The notes beneath the pieces were generated by a model. It had not been told where the DNA came from, searched no databases, and was given only the letters and a program-made list of their open reading frames with translations. From the NCBI GenBank assembly GCA_000434035.1, contig FR893522.1, positions 127,348-191,347 of the forward strand: 64,000 nucleotides of DNA. The letters are read 5' to 3'. Positions 34,902 through 44,879 of the stretch are shown in pieces. A program made the position numbers and the translations under genes. The DNA is from Clostridium sp. CAG:452 (GTDB lineage: Bacteria; Bacillota; Clostridia; TANB77; CAG-508). How positions within the stretch are numbered: position 1 is the stretch's first letter; every line of letters starts with the position of its first letter.

Positions 34902-37166
34902 ATGAAGGTTTTATTCGCAGTAAATAATGACGATATTTCGGAAGCAATAATAAAGAAATATCAAAAAGAATATAAAGAAATCTTGTCATATAAAAATGTA
35001 TACTACTTTAATGCAATTCTAAAAGAGTTACAAAAAGATAAATCTTATGATAGAGTGGTTATAAGTGAAGATTTGGAACCATTTGCAAACAACAACTATG
35101 ATACAATAGATAAATTTTTGTTTGAAAAGTTAGATAACATAAGTGATGAAGCAATAGATGAAGAAGGAAATAATACAGATATAATATTAATTTGTGCAGA
35201 TAGAAGATCAAAATCTGATGAAATGCTAGTTAAATTATTTGGACTAGGAATTTACAATGCAATAATTGGTCAAGATAGAAGCATAGATGAAGTATGTAGA
35301 TTAATAAATAAACCAAGAACTAAAAGAGATGCAAAACAATATTATAAAATTGAATCTGATAGTGTTAATTATCAACCAGAGAATGAAAACAATGTTAGTG
35401 AAGTAGAAATTCAAAACATATTAGAGCATTATAGAAGACTTGGAAAAAATGAAGATAAATATGTTGATAGTTTTAATAATATTGTATCACAATACAATGA
35501 TATACAGTTGAAGATAATAATAAGATATCTGCCTATGGGAGTAAAAGCTGTTTTGGAAGAGAGGTCTCCTAAATATCAACAATTAATGGCTTTTCAACCA
35601 AAAACAGAAAGACAAAACTTTGCTGTACAACAAGAACAACAAAAATCAAAAGGGAAAAGCGCAATTCAAGAAGAATTAATAAAAGAAGAATCAGAAAAAA
35701 CAAAAATTTCAAAGCCTATTGTTATACCACAAAGTGTTAATAAAACAGGAGTTAAAAGACTAATAAAAGAAACTGCACAAAAACCAATAGAGCCAATAGA
35801 AAAAATAGAAGAAAAAGTAGAAGAAATAGAAAATCCAGTTGATGAAATAGAAGAGAAACCAAAAAGAGGAAGAGGAAGACCCAAAAAGGTTGTACCAGTA
35901 GAATTACAACAAGAAGAAAAACCAAAGAGGGGAAGGGGAAGACCTCCAAAAAATCCAATTCAACAAGAAGAAAAAAATGACGAAGAAAACGATGAATTAA
36001 TTGATTTGTTTAATCTAAGCGATGAAGATGAAGAGACAAAGAAAACAGAACAAGAAGAACCAATAGATTTATTTGACCTAGGAGATAATGAAGAAGAAAA
36101 CGATGATGAAGAAGCAATTGATTTATCTGCTTTAGGAAATGATGAAAATGAGACAGACGACAATGACGAAGAAATAGATTTATTTAACTTGGGAGAAGAA
36201 AATAAAGAAGAAAAACCACAACAAAATCAATATGTTGAAAATAAAAAAGAAGAATTGGTACAAACAGCATATAAACCAAGTGGAGCAGAATTTAATTCAT
36301 TAATAACAAAGGATAAAAAAGTTGTGGCATTTGTAGGAACTACAAAAAATGGAACATCATTTATTGTAAACAATGTTGCAGAAATGTTATCTAGTACAGG
36401 AATATCAACAGCAATATTGGATATGTCAACAAATAAAAATGCTTATTATGTATATACTAACAACGAAGAACAATTAATGAACACTGCTAAAGAGAGTATA
36501 TACAAATTAAGAAGTGGAGTAGCAGAAGGAGTAAGAGTAAATAAAAACGTATCTGTATTTACTAGTCTTCCAGAAGAGCAAAATGATTATTCTGATGCTG
36601 AAACAATTCTAAGTACATTACTAAAGAACTTTTCGGTTGTATTAATAGATTGCGACTTTGATACACCAATGGAGTATTTTGATAAAGCACAAGAAATATA
36701 TTTAGTACAAAGCATGGATGTTTTAACAATGCAACCACTAACAGCATTTTTAAGAAATTTGCAATCTAAAAACATATTAAGACAAGAAAAACTAAAAATA
36801 GTAATAAATAAAAGTGTCAAAATAAAAAGTGTTTCTGTAAAAAGATTAATTGATGGAATATCTAACTATAATGATCCATCAATGACATATATGAAAAACT
36901 TATTTGACCCTGAAAGAATAGCATACTGCGAAGTACCACTAGAAATACCAAATTATATTAAGTATTTGGATTCAATGATAAATTGCTCTATATCCTTAAA
37001 CGGATATACAAAACCATTGATTATGGCTTTAAAACAATTAACTGGAATGGTATATCCATTAATAAATAGACAAACATATTCTCCAAGAGGAAACCAATAC
37101 AAAGACAATTTTTCTAGTAATATAAACAGTACATTAAATAAAATGAAGAACAAATATCAACAATAA
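34902..37166 (+). CDS. CpaE/ParA-like protein with AT-hooks and acidic repeats
   Basis: 754 residues from ATG 34902 (behind TTGGAGGTTAAAAG). N-terminal 130 residues resemble a receiver-like domain ('MKVLFAVNNDDISEAIIKK', 'DIILICADRRS', 'LFGLGIYNAIIG'). A linker carries two AT-hook motifs, 'KRGRGRPKK' near 321 and 'KRGRGRPPK' near 343, and then four acidic repeats of the type DLFNL/DLFDL/DLSAL/DLFNL (about 365-440). The C-terminal 270 residues follow a ParA/MinD fold, but the P-loop reads 'VGTTKNGTS' and lacks the GKT lysine-threonine. 'VVLIDCDFD' stands for Walker B. Known CpaE proteins position tad pili; here ATP binding may be lost. Confidence 0.7.
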   Translation: MKVLFAVNNDDISEAIIKKYQKEYKEILSYKNVYYFNAILKELQKDKSYDRVVISEDLEPFANNNYDTIDKFLFEKLDNISDEAIDEEGNNTDIILICADRRSKSDEMLVKLFGLGIYNAIIGQDRSIDEVCRLINKPRTKRDAKQYYKIESDSVNYQPENENNVSEVEIQNILEHYRRLGKNEDKYVDSFNNIVSQYNDIQLKIIIRYLPMGVKAVLEERSPKYQQLMAFQPKTERQNFAVQQEQQKSKGKSAIQEELIKEESEKTKISKPIVIPQSVNKTGVKRLIKETAQKPIEPIEKIEEKVEEIENPVDEIEEKPKRGRGRPKKVVPVELQQEEKPKRGRGRPPKNPIQQEEKNDEENDELIDLFNLSDEDEETKKTEQEEPIDLFDLGDNEEENDDEEAIDLSALGNDENETDDNDEEIDLFNLGEENKEEKPQQNQYVENKKEELVQTAYKPSGAEFNSLITKDKKVVAFVGTTKNGTSFIVNNVAEMLSSTGISTAILDMSTNKNAYYVYTNNEEQLMNTAKESIYKLRSGVAEGVRVNKNVSVFTSLPEEQNDYSDAETILSTLLKNFSVVLIDCDFDTPMEYFDKAQEIYLVQSMDVLTMQPLTAFLRNLQSKNILRQEKLKIVINKSVKIKSVSVKRLIDGISNYNDPSMTYMKNLFDPERIAYCEVPLEIPNYIKYLDSMINCSISLNGYTKPLIMALKQLTGMVYPLINRQTYSPRGNQYKDNFSSNINSTLNKMKNKYQQ

Positions 37167-37182
37167 CTTATGAGGTGATAAC

Positions 37183-38289
37183 TTGAATCCTATTTTATTA
37201 GCAATAGTATTATTAATAATAATTATAATAGCATTAGTAATGTATAATTTATCTATAAGCAAGAAAATAAAGAAATATCAAAGTATAAATGAAAAAGTAA
37301 ACAACCTAAGGGTTTTACAAGAATTCATGGATACAATAGGAAAAGATTCTTCAGTAGATAATAAATTGCAAGTGATTAATGACATACTAATAGAAAAATT
37401 TAGTATAAGATATTCTACAATAGTGGTATTTAATGGGGCAGAATACGTTATAAAGGCCTCTAATGTAGATGAAAGACATTGGGATACTCTAAAAAACTTG
37501 CATACAGATGAAATGTTTAAAGATAGTATTGCCTCAGCAACTCCAAAATATGTAACGGTAAATGGAGCAGGAGAAAAGCTTGCTTATCAAAAGAGCGAAA
37601 TGGGAAGGGCAAAGTCAGCAATGTTTTTTCCACTATATATAGACAATATATATATTGGATATTGGATAATAGAAAGCAGCGAGCCTCATGCGTTTGATAA
37701 CATGGATACTAGCGTTTTGGGAGTTGTTAGAGATAACATAGTGTCAGTATTAAAAACAGTGTCATATCAAAACACAATAGAAAATATTTATAGAGTAGAT
37801 AAAAGCACAGGATTAAATTCAGCAGAATATTTATATGGAAAAGGAAAAAGAACAATAGACAAATATGCACAATCTACAATATGTATGTTTACTATTACTA
37901 ACATTGAAGAAATAAATAAAGTGTTTGGAAGGAATCTTGGAACAAAAACAATTATAGATGTTAGTAATATTGTTAAAACATCAATATCAGCTCAATATGT
38001 ATTTGTAAGATATATGGGACCTAAGTTTGCAATAGCATTTTCAGGAGTAGACCTAGAAGGGGTTGAAGAATTTGTTAAAACGGTAAAAAGTGAAATTGAA
38101 GCGATTACTATAAAAAAAGAAGAAGCTACAAAAAACAAAAAAACAAAAAAACAGATATATGCTCATCCCCGAACAAACTTTATATTAGCAACATATTATA
38201 AGGGAACAGGTTTAGAAGAGGTAACTAAAAAATTAGAAGAATACTTAGATGATGCAGATAAAACTGAAAGCAATATTAATTGCATATAG
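37183..38289 (+). CDS. Membrane GAF - degenerate GGDEF protein
   Basis: 368 residues from TTG 37183 behind GAGGTGATAAC. One N-terminal helix ('[18 protein letters not shown]'), a GAF domain (about 50-190: '[18 protein letters not shown]', '[19 protein letters not shown]'), then a GGDEF-type fold ('[14 protein letters not shown]', '[16 protein letters not shown]'). The catalytic GG[DE]EF is replaced by '[11 protein letters not shown]', so cyclase activity is unlikely and it may bind a nucleotide or partner. Sits 16 bases behind the CpaE-like gene. Confidence 0.8.
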   Translation: MNPILLAIVLLIIIIIALVMYNLSISKKIKKYQSINEKVNNLRVLQEFMDTIGKDSSVDNKLQVINDILIEKFSIRYSTIVVFNGAEYVIKASNVDERHWDTLKNLHTDEMFKDSIASATPKYVTVNGAGEKLAYQKSEMGRAKSAMFFPLYIDNIYIGYWIIESSEPHAFDNMDTSVLGVVRDNIVSVLKTVSYQNTIENIYRVDKSTGLNSAEYLYGKGKRTIDKYAQSTICMFTITNIEEINKVFGRNLGTKTIIDVSNIVKTSISAQYVFVRYMGPKFAIAFSGVDLEGVEEFVKTVKSEIEAITIKKEEATKNKKTKKQIYAHPRTNFILATYYKGTGLEEVTKKLEEYLDDADKTESNINCI

Positions 38290-38300
38290 GAGGTAAGAAA

Positions 38301-38555
38301 ATGATAGATGATAAAACAATGAATTTTGAAGTAGAAAGAGATAATAGCATTAAGGCAAAAGAAATCTTAAAAGAGGTATATGAAGCTTTATCAGAAAAAG
38401 GATATAATCCGGTAAATCAAATAGTTGGATATATATTGTCTGGGGATCCAACATATATAACAAGTTATAAAAATGCAAGAAGTCTTATTAGACAAATAGA
38501 AAGAGATGAACTATTAGAAAGAATGGTAAAAAATTATATAGGGTTAGAAGAATAA
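38301..38555 (+). CDS. ireB: IreB family regulatory phosphoprotein
   Basis: 84 residues from ATG 38301 behind AGGAGGTAAGAAA. UPF0297/DUF965; in Enterococcus IreB is phosphorylated by the PASTA kinase IreK and affects cephalosporin resistance. 'DKTMNFEVE', '[28 protein letters not shown]' (family core, split as '[17 protein letters not shown]') and '[15 protein letters not shown]' are typical. In many Firmicutes alaS precedes ireB-ruvX; here alaS is 10 kb away. Confidence 0.95.
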   Translation: MIDDKTMNFEVERDNSIKAKEILKEVYEALSEKGYNPVNQIVGYILSGDPTYITSYKNARSLIRQIERDELLERMVKNYIGLEE

Positions 38556-38556
38556 T

Positions 38557-38973
38557 ATGCGAATACTTGGAATTGATTATGGAGAAGCTAGAGTTGGGAT
38601 TGCTATAACAGATGAATTAAATATTACTGTTCAAGGGCTAAAAACAATAGAACATAAAGGTAATGATAAGATATTACTTGCAGAGCTCGACAAAATTTTA
38701 CAAGAGTATAATGTAGATACAATAGTAGTAGGAATGCCAATAAATATGAATGGAACAAAAGGACCAAGAGCAGAAAAAACCGAAAAATTTATACACAAAC
38801 TAAAATGTAAATATAATAAAATAAACATAGAAAAAATTGATGAAAGACTTACTACTGTCCAAGCACATAAAACTATGAATGATTTAGAAATAAATAAAAA
38901 GAAAAAAAGAGCATTGGTAGATACAATATCTGCTGTATACATATTAGAAGTGTACCTAAATAAAATGAAATAA
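38557..38973 (+). CDS. ruvX: RuvX/YqgF-type Holliday junction resolvase
   Basis: 138 residues. RNase-H-fold nuclease family acting in rRNA maturation or recombination. 'RILGIDYGEARVGIAITDE' gives the first catalytic Asp; 'TIVVGMPINMNGTKGPRAE' and 'DERLTTVQAHKTM' the second and third acidic sites; 'KKKRALVDTISAVYIL' the C-terminal helix with the last Asp. Two bases behind ireB. Confidence 0.95.
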   Translation: MRILGIDYGEARVGIAITDELNITVQGLKTIEHKGNDKILLAELDKILQEYNVDTIVVGMPINMNGTKGPRAEKTEKFIHKLKCKYNKINIEKIDERLTTVQAHKTMNDLEINKKKKRALVDTISAVYILEVYLNKMK

Positions 38974-39067
38974 ACTATTGAAAAAAATACTACAATATGG
39001 TATAAATGCATAAGACGTTAATATTGCAAAGCAATTAATATAAAAAATGAAAGGAGACAAAAGAATA

Positions 39068-39388
39068 ATGGATTTTGAAAATAATGATATGGAAGGACTA
39101 GATGAAGAATTAGACAATATAATAATTTTAAATGATGAGGATGGAAACGAAGTACAATTCGAATTTTTAGATTTAATAGAATTAGATGGAGAAGAATATG
39201 TTGTATTACTACCAATAGAAGATGACGAAGAGGAAGACGGAGAAGTAGTAATATTAAAAGTTGAAGATACTGATTCAGAAGATGAAGAATCATATGTAAG
39301 CGTTGATGATCAAGAAATACTAAATAAAGTGTTTGAAATATTTAAAGAAAAATTCAAAGATGAATTTAATTTTATTGATGAAGATTAA
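39068..39388 (+). CDS. DUF1292 protein (YrzB family)
   Basis: 106 residues from ATG 39068 behind AAAGGAGACAAAAGAATA. Very acidic. 'NIIILNDEDGNEVQFEFLD' then 'EYVVLLPIEDDEEEDGEVVIL' is the DUF1292 core; 'VDDQEILNKVFEIFKEKF' closes it. The order ireB-ruvX-DUF1292 is conserved in Firmicutes; the role is unknown. Confidence 0.92.
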   Translation: MDFENNDMEGLDEELDNIIILNDEDGNEVQFEFLDLIELDGEEYVVLLPIEDDEEEDGEVVILKVEDTDSEDEESYVSVDDQEILNKVFEIFKEKFKDEFNFIDED

Positions 39389-39416
39389 AAAAATGCACCT
39401 AGCTGGTGCATTTTTT
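39387..39416 (+). terminator. Terminator after DUF1292
   Basis: Stem AAATGCACC / GGTGCATTT and a T-run. Confidence 0.88.
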
Positions 39417-39544
39417 ATATACTAGGAAATTTCTCATTTCCTAGTATATAAAAATGCTATAATCGCTATTGCCTTTGAGATTTCCTCATTACATTCGGAA
39501 ACTCAAATCGGCGAGAACAAAGGGCGACTAAAGTCGCTTTGTTC
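39417..39544. repeat. 128-bp three-hairpin element, copy 2
   Basis: Same sequence as 15377-15504 with one substitution. Again directly behind a terminator; here it ends three bases from the stop of the convergent acyl-CoA synthetase gene. Confidence 0.85.
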
Positions 39545-39547
39545 TTT

Positions 39548-41270
39548 TTACATACTTAAGTTGTTTCCAAATCTTTTAATTTTCTGAGTGGTTGTTTTTT
39601 CAAATTCATTTTCTACAACCTTAAAATCTTTAATGTGCTTATAATTAGGAAGTTTTTTATTTACTTCGGATATAAGTTCTTTAAATTCTTTTTTTATGTC
39701 AGTATCTGATATGTCATCCTTATTTAAGTATCCTTTAAATGCTTCAATGTCTGGCAATAATTTTGCATTTACATATGTTTCTTTATCACCTTTATAATTA
39801 ACACCTAAAACTATACACTCTTTAACTAAAGGACTAGCATTTAAATAATATTCTATTTCCTCAGGATAAATATTTTTACCATTTTGAGTAACAATAACAC
39901 TTTTGCATCTACCAGTTATATATAAGAAACCATCATCATCTATATATCCTAAATCTCCAGTGTAAAACCAGCCTTTTTTGAAAACATTATCTGTTGCTTC
40001 TGGATCATTATAATAACCAAGCATTACATTAGGTCCTTTTACTATTATTTCACCAACACCTTGATCATCTGGATTGTTAATTTTATATTCTACGTTAGGA
40101 ATAGGAAGACCAACAGAGTCAGCCTTGTAGAAGAAGTCATTGTTGCCGGCTACAAGGGGAGAACACTCAGTTAAACCATATCCTTGAAGGGCTTTAAATC
40201 CAATCTTATAAAATGATTCTATAATGTTAGGGTCAATAGCTGCTGCTCCTACAATAAAAGTCCTAAGATTTCCACCTAAAGATTTCTTAATTTTATTCCT
40301 TACAAAAAATCTTAAAACGGGTGGCATATTATCTAAGAAATGTTTGTCGTTATTAAAATATTTTGCAGGTAAAGTTTTTTGCAAAGTCTTAACAATTTTT
40401 TTATGTATGTTTTCTAACAATAAAGGAACACAAATTACAAATGATGGTTTATATTCATTAATGTTCTTGTTGATATATCTTAGTCCATCACAGTATGTTA
40501 CTGTTCCTCCACCATATAATGGCAATAAATGCCCTAGAGTACATTCGTATGTATGATGAATAGGAAGAATAGAAAGTACTACTGTTGACTTATCTACTTT
40601 AACTATTTGAGCAACAGACATAATATTTGAACAAATATTCTTGTGAGATAAGCAAATACCTTTTGCATTTCCTGTAGTTCCAGAAGTAAAAAGCAATACA
40701 TGCATATCGTTTGGGTTTATTTTAATATCTTTAAATGCAGTATTACCAGTTGCTATCTTTTTAGCCCCATCATCTAATAATTTATTAAATTTTAAAGAAT
40801 CTTCAATGTTCGAAGAAGAATCTATATTTATAAATAAAACATTATTTTTTAATTTTTCTCTATTATCTAGAATACTTTTTAAATATTTTTCATCACATAT
40901 AACAGCTTTTGCATCTGAAATATTTATAAAATTAATCATGTCATCAACATGAAGTTCTTTATCAATAGGAACAACAGTACCTATAATTGAACTTGCAAGA
41001 TATGAGATGATCCAAGAATAGCTGTTTTTTCCAATTAAAGCAATTGGGGCATTTAATAATTCTAAGTCGATTAATGAAGTACCTAATGCTTCAACATCAT
41101 CTTTAAATTGAACATATTTAACACCATAAATTTTTCCGATTTTTATCTTTTAATTTGAATGCATTTCTGTTTTTGTATCTAACAGAAGACTGATAAAGCA
41201 TATCTTTTAAATCAGTAACATTATGTATTTTGAAATACTTTGTTTTTAAAATATCTTCTTTCTTTTCCAT
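39548..41270 (-). CDS. AMP-forming acyl-CoA synthetase, read through one CGG +1 site
   Basis: 573 residues if the C of the CGG at 41136-41138 is skipped. Start ATG 41270 ('MEKKEDILKTKYFKI') behind GGAGGTAATTT. ANL superfamily: 'LLFTSGTTGNAKGICLSHKN' is split here as P-loop 'TSGTTGNAKG', then 'YGLTECSPLVAGN', 'GWFYTGDLGYIDDDGFLYI' and 'GKNIYPEEIEYYLN', with the C-terminal catalytic Lys in 'TTTQKIKRFGN'. These enzymes make fatty acyl-CoA via acyl-AMP. The N-terminal 44 residues are joined to the body by the CGG: 'FKLKDKN' + 'GKIYGVKYVQF', which is the family pattern of a hairpin before the first domain. Zero frame ends six codons after the CGG. Confidence 0.87.
41136..41138 (-). other. In-frame CGG +1 frameshift site 8 (acyl-CoA synthetase)
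   Basis: Coding strand AAT|CGG|A. Skipping the C gives Asn-Gly-Lys-Ile-Tyr and restores the long downstream frame. Confidence 0.86.
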
Positions 41271-41402
41271 AAATTACCTCCATACAACAATATTCTATAA
41301 TATTACAATAAAATAATCAAGTATTAAATGATATTAAATGTTATGTTTAAAATAAAAATATAGATTTTAAAACAAATTAGCCACAAATTAATACAAAAAA
41401 GC

Positions 41403-41432
41403 TTGACATACAATATAAAAGTATTGTATAAT
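41403..41432 (+). promoter_or_regulatory. Promoter of the S10-spc-alpha operon
   Basis: TTGACA (41403-41408), 18-base spacer, TATAAT (41427-41432). The only strong sigma-A promoter before rpsJ. Confidence 0.8.
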
Positions 41433-41705
41433 ATGATTTGCGTGTAGATTTGCGATGAAGCGAAATGTGGCTACATTCTTACGGGAAGCAGGAAATGGAG
41501 GGAACTTTCGTGGAGTATGTCTTGGCTAAGACCGGGCGGATAAGTTTTAAATAAGCACACTTGTCCTAAGTATCATCTTGCGTTAACTTAGGATTTTTAA
41601 ATGTTAATAAAAGAAACACTAGGGTGCGTTAAGAACTTTCCTAAGGCAATTAAGTGAATACATAATAAAATGTATCACGACAAATTAAAAGGAGGGAATT
41701 TAACA
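41433..41705 (+). ncRNA. Structured leader of the S10 operon with attenuator-like hairpin
   Basis: About 265 transcribed bases before rpsJ without an ORF. A hairpin TCCTAAGT (41564-41571) / ACTTAGGA (41586-41593) is followed by TTTTT, as in an intrinsic terminator; a nearby CCTAAGG (41640) could pair with the left arm as an antiterminator. G-rich segments around 41480-41540 suggest more structure. Autoregulation by a ribosomal protein is expected by analogy but the ligand cannot be told. Confidence 0.55.
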
Positions 41706-42134
41706 ATGGCAAAAGCAGAGAATGCAGAAGCAACAAACAAAACTGAAAAAGTAGCAAAAGCTACAACAAAAAAAGCAACAAAAGGTGCAAAGACAACAAA
41801 AACAGAAAAGGTTACTAAAAAAACAGTTCAAAGCGAAAAAATAAGAATAAGATTAAAAGCTTATGACAATGTAGTTTTAGATCAGTCTGCTGAAAAAATA
41901 GTAGATACTGCTAAAAGAACAGGTGCAAAAGTTTCAGGTCCTATTCCATTACCAACAAAAAGAGAAATAGTAACAATTTTACGTTCTCCACACAAACATA
42001 AAGATTCAAGAGAACAATTTGAAATGAGAACACACAAGAGAGTAATAGACATCTTATACCCAACACAAACAACAGTTGATAGCCTAATGAAATTAGACTT
42101 GCCAGCAGGCGTAGATGTAGAAATGAAACTTTAA
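41706..42134 (+). CDS. rpsJ: Ribosomal protein S10 with N-terminal extension
   Basis: 142 residues from ATG 41706 (AAAGGAGGG ten bases upstream). Canonical S10 is about 102 residues beginning at '[15 protein letters not shown]', which here starts at residue 42. The first 41 residues consist almost only of Ala, Lys, Thr, Glu and Asn ('[17 protein letters not shown]'). The core is normal with '[20 protein letters not shown]' split over the tRNA-binding loop. First gene of the operon. Confidence 0.96.
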   Translation: MAKAENAEATNKTEKVAKATTKKATKGAKTTKTEKVTKKTVQSEKIRIRLKAYDNVVLDQSAEKIVDTAKRTGAKVSGPIPLPTKREIVTILRSPHKHKDSREQFEMRTHKRVIDILYPTQTTVDSLMKLDLPAGVDVEMKL

Positions 42135-42213
42135 TTTATAGTAAAGTATAAAAATTGCAAATAATGCAATACAACAACCAAGCTAATAAGTAAAAAAATA
42201 GAAAACGGTCAAA

Positions 42214-42325
42214 AGCAAGCAGGACGAGGAAAATGAATAAAAATTTTTGAGATAGTACATAAGTACATCGAAAAAAGTTTTATGAAATTTGACAAAGTAA
42301 TGCGAAGGTTTTCAGCGTTTTCAGA
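42214..42325. repeat. Diverged intergenic repeat with GTACATAAGTAC core, copy 1
   Basis: Lies in the 221-base gap between rpsJ and rplC. Shares a layout with 52749-52858: AGCRAGYA, an A-rich block, ATAGTACATAAGTACAT (identical 17-mer, 42252-42268), TTGACA-AGTA and CGAAG-TTTTCA. Overall roughly 70% alike by eye. No ORF. Confidence 0.6.
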
Positions 42326-42355
42326 ATTAGCCAATAGTTAAGGAGGAAAAGAGTA

Positions 42356-42985
42356 ATGAAAAAAGCAATATTAGGAAAGAAAATTGGAATGACACAAATA
42401 TTCGACGAAAATGGAAAAGCTATTCCAGTTACAGCAATTGAAGCTGGACCATGTACAGTTATTCAAATAAAAACAGTTGATAACGATGGATACCAAGCAG
42501 TAAAATTAGGTTTTGGAGAAGTTAAAGAAAATAAATTAACAAAACCAAAAAAAGGTGAATTTGCAAAAGCAAATATAACACCTAAAAAACATTTAAGAGA
42601 ATTTAGATTAGAAGAAATTTCTTACAATGTAGGAGACGAAATAAAAGCTGATATATTTGCAGCAGGAGATGCAGTAGATATTACAGGAACAAGCAAAGGT
42701 AAAGGATTCCAAGGTGTTATAAAACGTCATGGACAATCAAGAGGACCTATGGGACATGGTTCTATGTACCACAGAAGACCAGGTTCAATGGGATCTACTT
42801 CAACACCAGGTAGAGTATTTAAAGGTAAAAAGTTACCAGGACATATGGGAATGGAAACAGTTACAATACAAAACTTAGAAGTTGTAAGAGTAGATTTAGA
42901 TAAAAATGTAATCTTAGTAAAAGGTAGTGTTCCAGGAAACAAAGGAGCAATATTAAAAATAAGAAATTCAGTAAAGAGTAAATAA
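42356..42985 (+). CDS. rplC: Ribosomal protein L3
   Basis: 209 residues. 23S rRNA binding near the peptidyl-transferase centre; an early assembly protein. '[16 protein letters not shown]' and '[17 protein letters not shown]', '[21 protein letters not shown]' region are standard. Gly-rich loop carries about a dozen GGN codons without any CGG. ATG behind AAGGAGGAAAAGAGTA. Confidence 0.98.
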   Translation: MKKAILGKKIGMTQIFDENGKAIPVTAIEAGPCTVIQIKTVDNDGYQAVKLGFGEVKENKLTKPKKGEFAKANITPKKHLREFRLEEISYNVGDEIKADIFAAGDAVDITGTSKGKGFQGVIKRHGQSRGPMGHGSMYHRRPGSMGSTSTPGRVFKGKKLPGHMGMETVTIQNLEVVRVDLDKNVILVKGSVPGNKGAILKIRNSVKSK

Positions 42986-43003
42986 GAGAGGAGATAGAGA
43001 AAA

Positions 43004-43627
43004 ATGCCTAAAATAGATGTATACAATATAGAAGGTAAAAAAGTTAGCGATATAGAATTAGCAGATAGCGTTTTTGGAATTGAACCAAACGAAAAAATAG
43101 TACACAGTGTATTAGTTAACTATATGGCTAACCAAAGACAAGGAACTTCAAATACAAAAACAAGAGCAGAAGTATCTGGTGGTGGAAGAAAACCTTGGAA
43201 ACAAAAAGGAACAGGTAGAGCAAGACAAGGAAGTATAAGATCACCACAATGGTTTAAAGGTGGTATAGCATTAGGACCAAAACCAAGAGATTATAGCTAT
43301 AGAGTAAACAAAAAAGAAAGAAGATTAGCTGTAAGATCTGTATTAAGTTCTAAAGTATTAGAAAACAATTTAGTAGTTGTAGATTCAATGAACTTTGATG
43401 CAATAAAAACAAAGAACATGGTATCTGCATTAAACAACTTAAAAGTTGAAGGAAAAACATTAATAGTTTTACCAGAAAAAAATGAGAATGTTCAAAAATC
43501 AGCAAGAAACATTGAAGGTGTAAAAACAAGTTTAGTAAATACAATAAATGTTTATGATTTATTAAAATATAACAAACTAGTTTTAACAGTAGATGCAGTT
43601 AAAAGCTTAGAGGAGGTGTATGCTTAA
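43004..43627 (+). CDS. rplD: Ribosomal protein L4
   Basis: 207 residues. 'TRAEVSGGGRKPWKQKGTG' and 'SPQWFKGGIALGPKPRDYS' are the exit-tunnel loop and its flanks. In E. coli L4 represses its own operon by binding the leader; the leader at 41433 makes this possible here but not shown. 18 bases behind rplC. Confidence 0.98.
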   Translation: MPKIDVYNIEGKKVSDIELADSVFGIEPNEKIVHSVLVNYMANQRQGTSNTKTRAEVSGGGRKPWKQKGTGRARQGSIRSPQWFKGGIALGPKPRDYSYRVNKKERRLAVRSVLSSKVLENNLVVVDSMNFDAIKTKNMVSALNNLKVEGKTLIVLPEKNENVQKSARNIEGVKTSLVNTINVYDLLKYNKLVLTVDAVKSLEEVYA

Positions 43628-43628
43628 C

Positions 43629-43976
43629 ATGAACGCAGAAGAAATAATTATAAAACCAATAGTTACAGAAAAAAGTAGTATAGGACTACAAGAAGGAAAG
43701 TATACATTCAAAGTAGCAAAAAAAGCTACAAAAGTTCAAATAGCACAAGCTGTTGAAAAATTATTTAATGTAAAAGTATTAAATGTAAATACAATTACAG
43801 TTAAAGGAAAAGAAAAAAGAGTTGGAGCAAATACAGGAAGAAGACCAGACTGGAAAAAAGCAATAGTTGCAATAGCCACAAATCCAACAGAAAAATCTTA
43901 CCTAACAAAAGGTGGAAAAGAAGTTAAAATAGACAAAAAATATAAAGATTCAATAGATGAATTCATGGGAGCTTAA
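43629..43976 (+). CDS. rplW: Ribosomal protein L23
   Basis: 115 residues from ATG 43629; the in-frame ATG at 43620 is only three bases from the GAGGAGG and thus unlikely. 'IIIKPIVTEKSSIGLQEGK' and 'KWTV'-region equivalent 'KVLNVNTITVKGKEKRVG' are typical. L23 lies at the tunnel exit and docks trigger factor and SRP. Confidence 0.97.
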   Translation: MNAEEIIIKPIVTEKSSIGLQEGKYTFKVAKKATKVQIAQAVEKLFNVKVLNVNTITVKGKEKRVGANTGRRPDWKKAIVAIATNPTEKSYLTKGGKEVKIDKKYKDSIDEFMGA

Positions 43977-44046
43977 GAACTATAAGCTCAATAGTTAATT
44001 AACCAGAAAAAACTGGGATAATAAATATAAAAAGGAGAGATAAATA

Positions 44047-44874
44047 ATGGGTATAAAAACATACAGACCATACACACCATCAAGAAGAAATATGACAATG
44101 TCAACTTTTGAAGAAATAACAAAAAAGACACCAGAAAAATCTTTACTTGCTAAAAAGAAAAAGAATGCAGGAAGAAACTCATATGGTAGAATAACAGTTA
44201 GACATCAAGGTGGTGGAAACAGACAAAAATACAGAATAATCGATTTCAAACGTAAAAAGGATGATATGCCAGCAACAGTAATTGGTATAGAATATGATCC
44301 AAACCGTACAAGTAACATCGCTTTAATAAAATATGAAGATGGAACTTTAAATTATATATTAGCACCTTTAGGATTAAAAGATGGAGACAAAGTAATTTCT
44401 GGTGCTAAATCTGATATAAGAATTGGAAATTGCCTTCCAATAGAAAACATACCAGTAGGTACATTAATTCATAATATAGAATTAAATCCAGGTCAAGGTG
44501 GAAAATTAGTAAGAACAGCTGGTGGAGAAGCACAACTTATGGCAAAAGAAGGAAAATATGCTCACGTAAGACTTCCATCAGGAGAAATGAGATTAGTATT
44601 AGCTAAATGTAGAGCAACAATAGGAACAATTGGTAATACAGACCATGGTAATATAAAACTAGGTAAAGCAGGAAGAAAAAGACATATGGGAATTAGACCA
44701 ACAGTTAGAGGTTCAGTTATGAACCCAGTAGATCACCCTCATGGTGGTGGTGAAGGTAGAGCACCAGTAGGACACGCAGGTCCACTTACTCCTTGGGGCA
44801 AACCAGCATTAGGATATAAGACAAGACAAAAAAATAAAAAATCAGATAAATTTATAGTTAAAAGGAGGAAATAG
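44047..44874 (+). CDS. rplB: Ribosomal protein L2
   Basis: 275 residues. '[18 protein letters not shown]' start and '[19 protein letters not shown]' with the highly conserved His near the peptidyl-transferase centre. Many Gly codons, all GGN without CGG. 70 bases behind rplW. Confidence 0.98.
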   Translation: MGIKTYRPYTPSRRNMTMSTFEEITKKTPEKSLLAKKKKNAGRNSYGRITVRHQGGGNRQKYRIIDFKRKKDDMPATVIGIEYDPNRTSNIALIKYEDGTLNYILAPLGLKDGDKVISGAKSDIRIGNCLPIENIPVGTLIHNIELNPGQGGKLVRTAGGEAQLMAKEGKYAHVRLPSGEMRLVLAKCRATIGTIGNTDHGNIKLGKAGRKRHMGIRPTVRGSVMNPVDHPHGGGEGRAPVGHAGPLTPWGKPALGYKTRQKNKKSDKFIVKRRK

Positions 44875-44879
44875 GAATA

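Noticed and set aside
15377..39544. Paired 128-bp repeats as a CRISPR remnant
   Set aside because: Only two copies 24 kb apart, with internal hairpins and no spacer array or cas gene.
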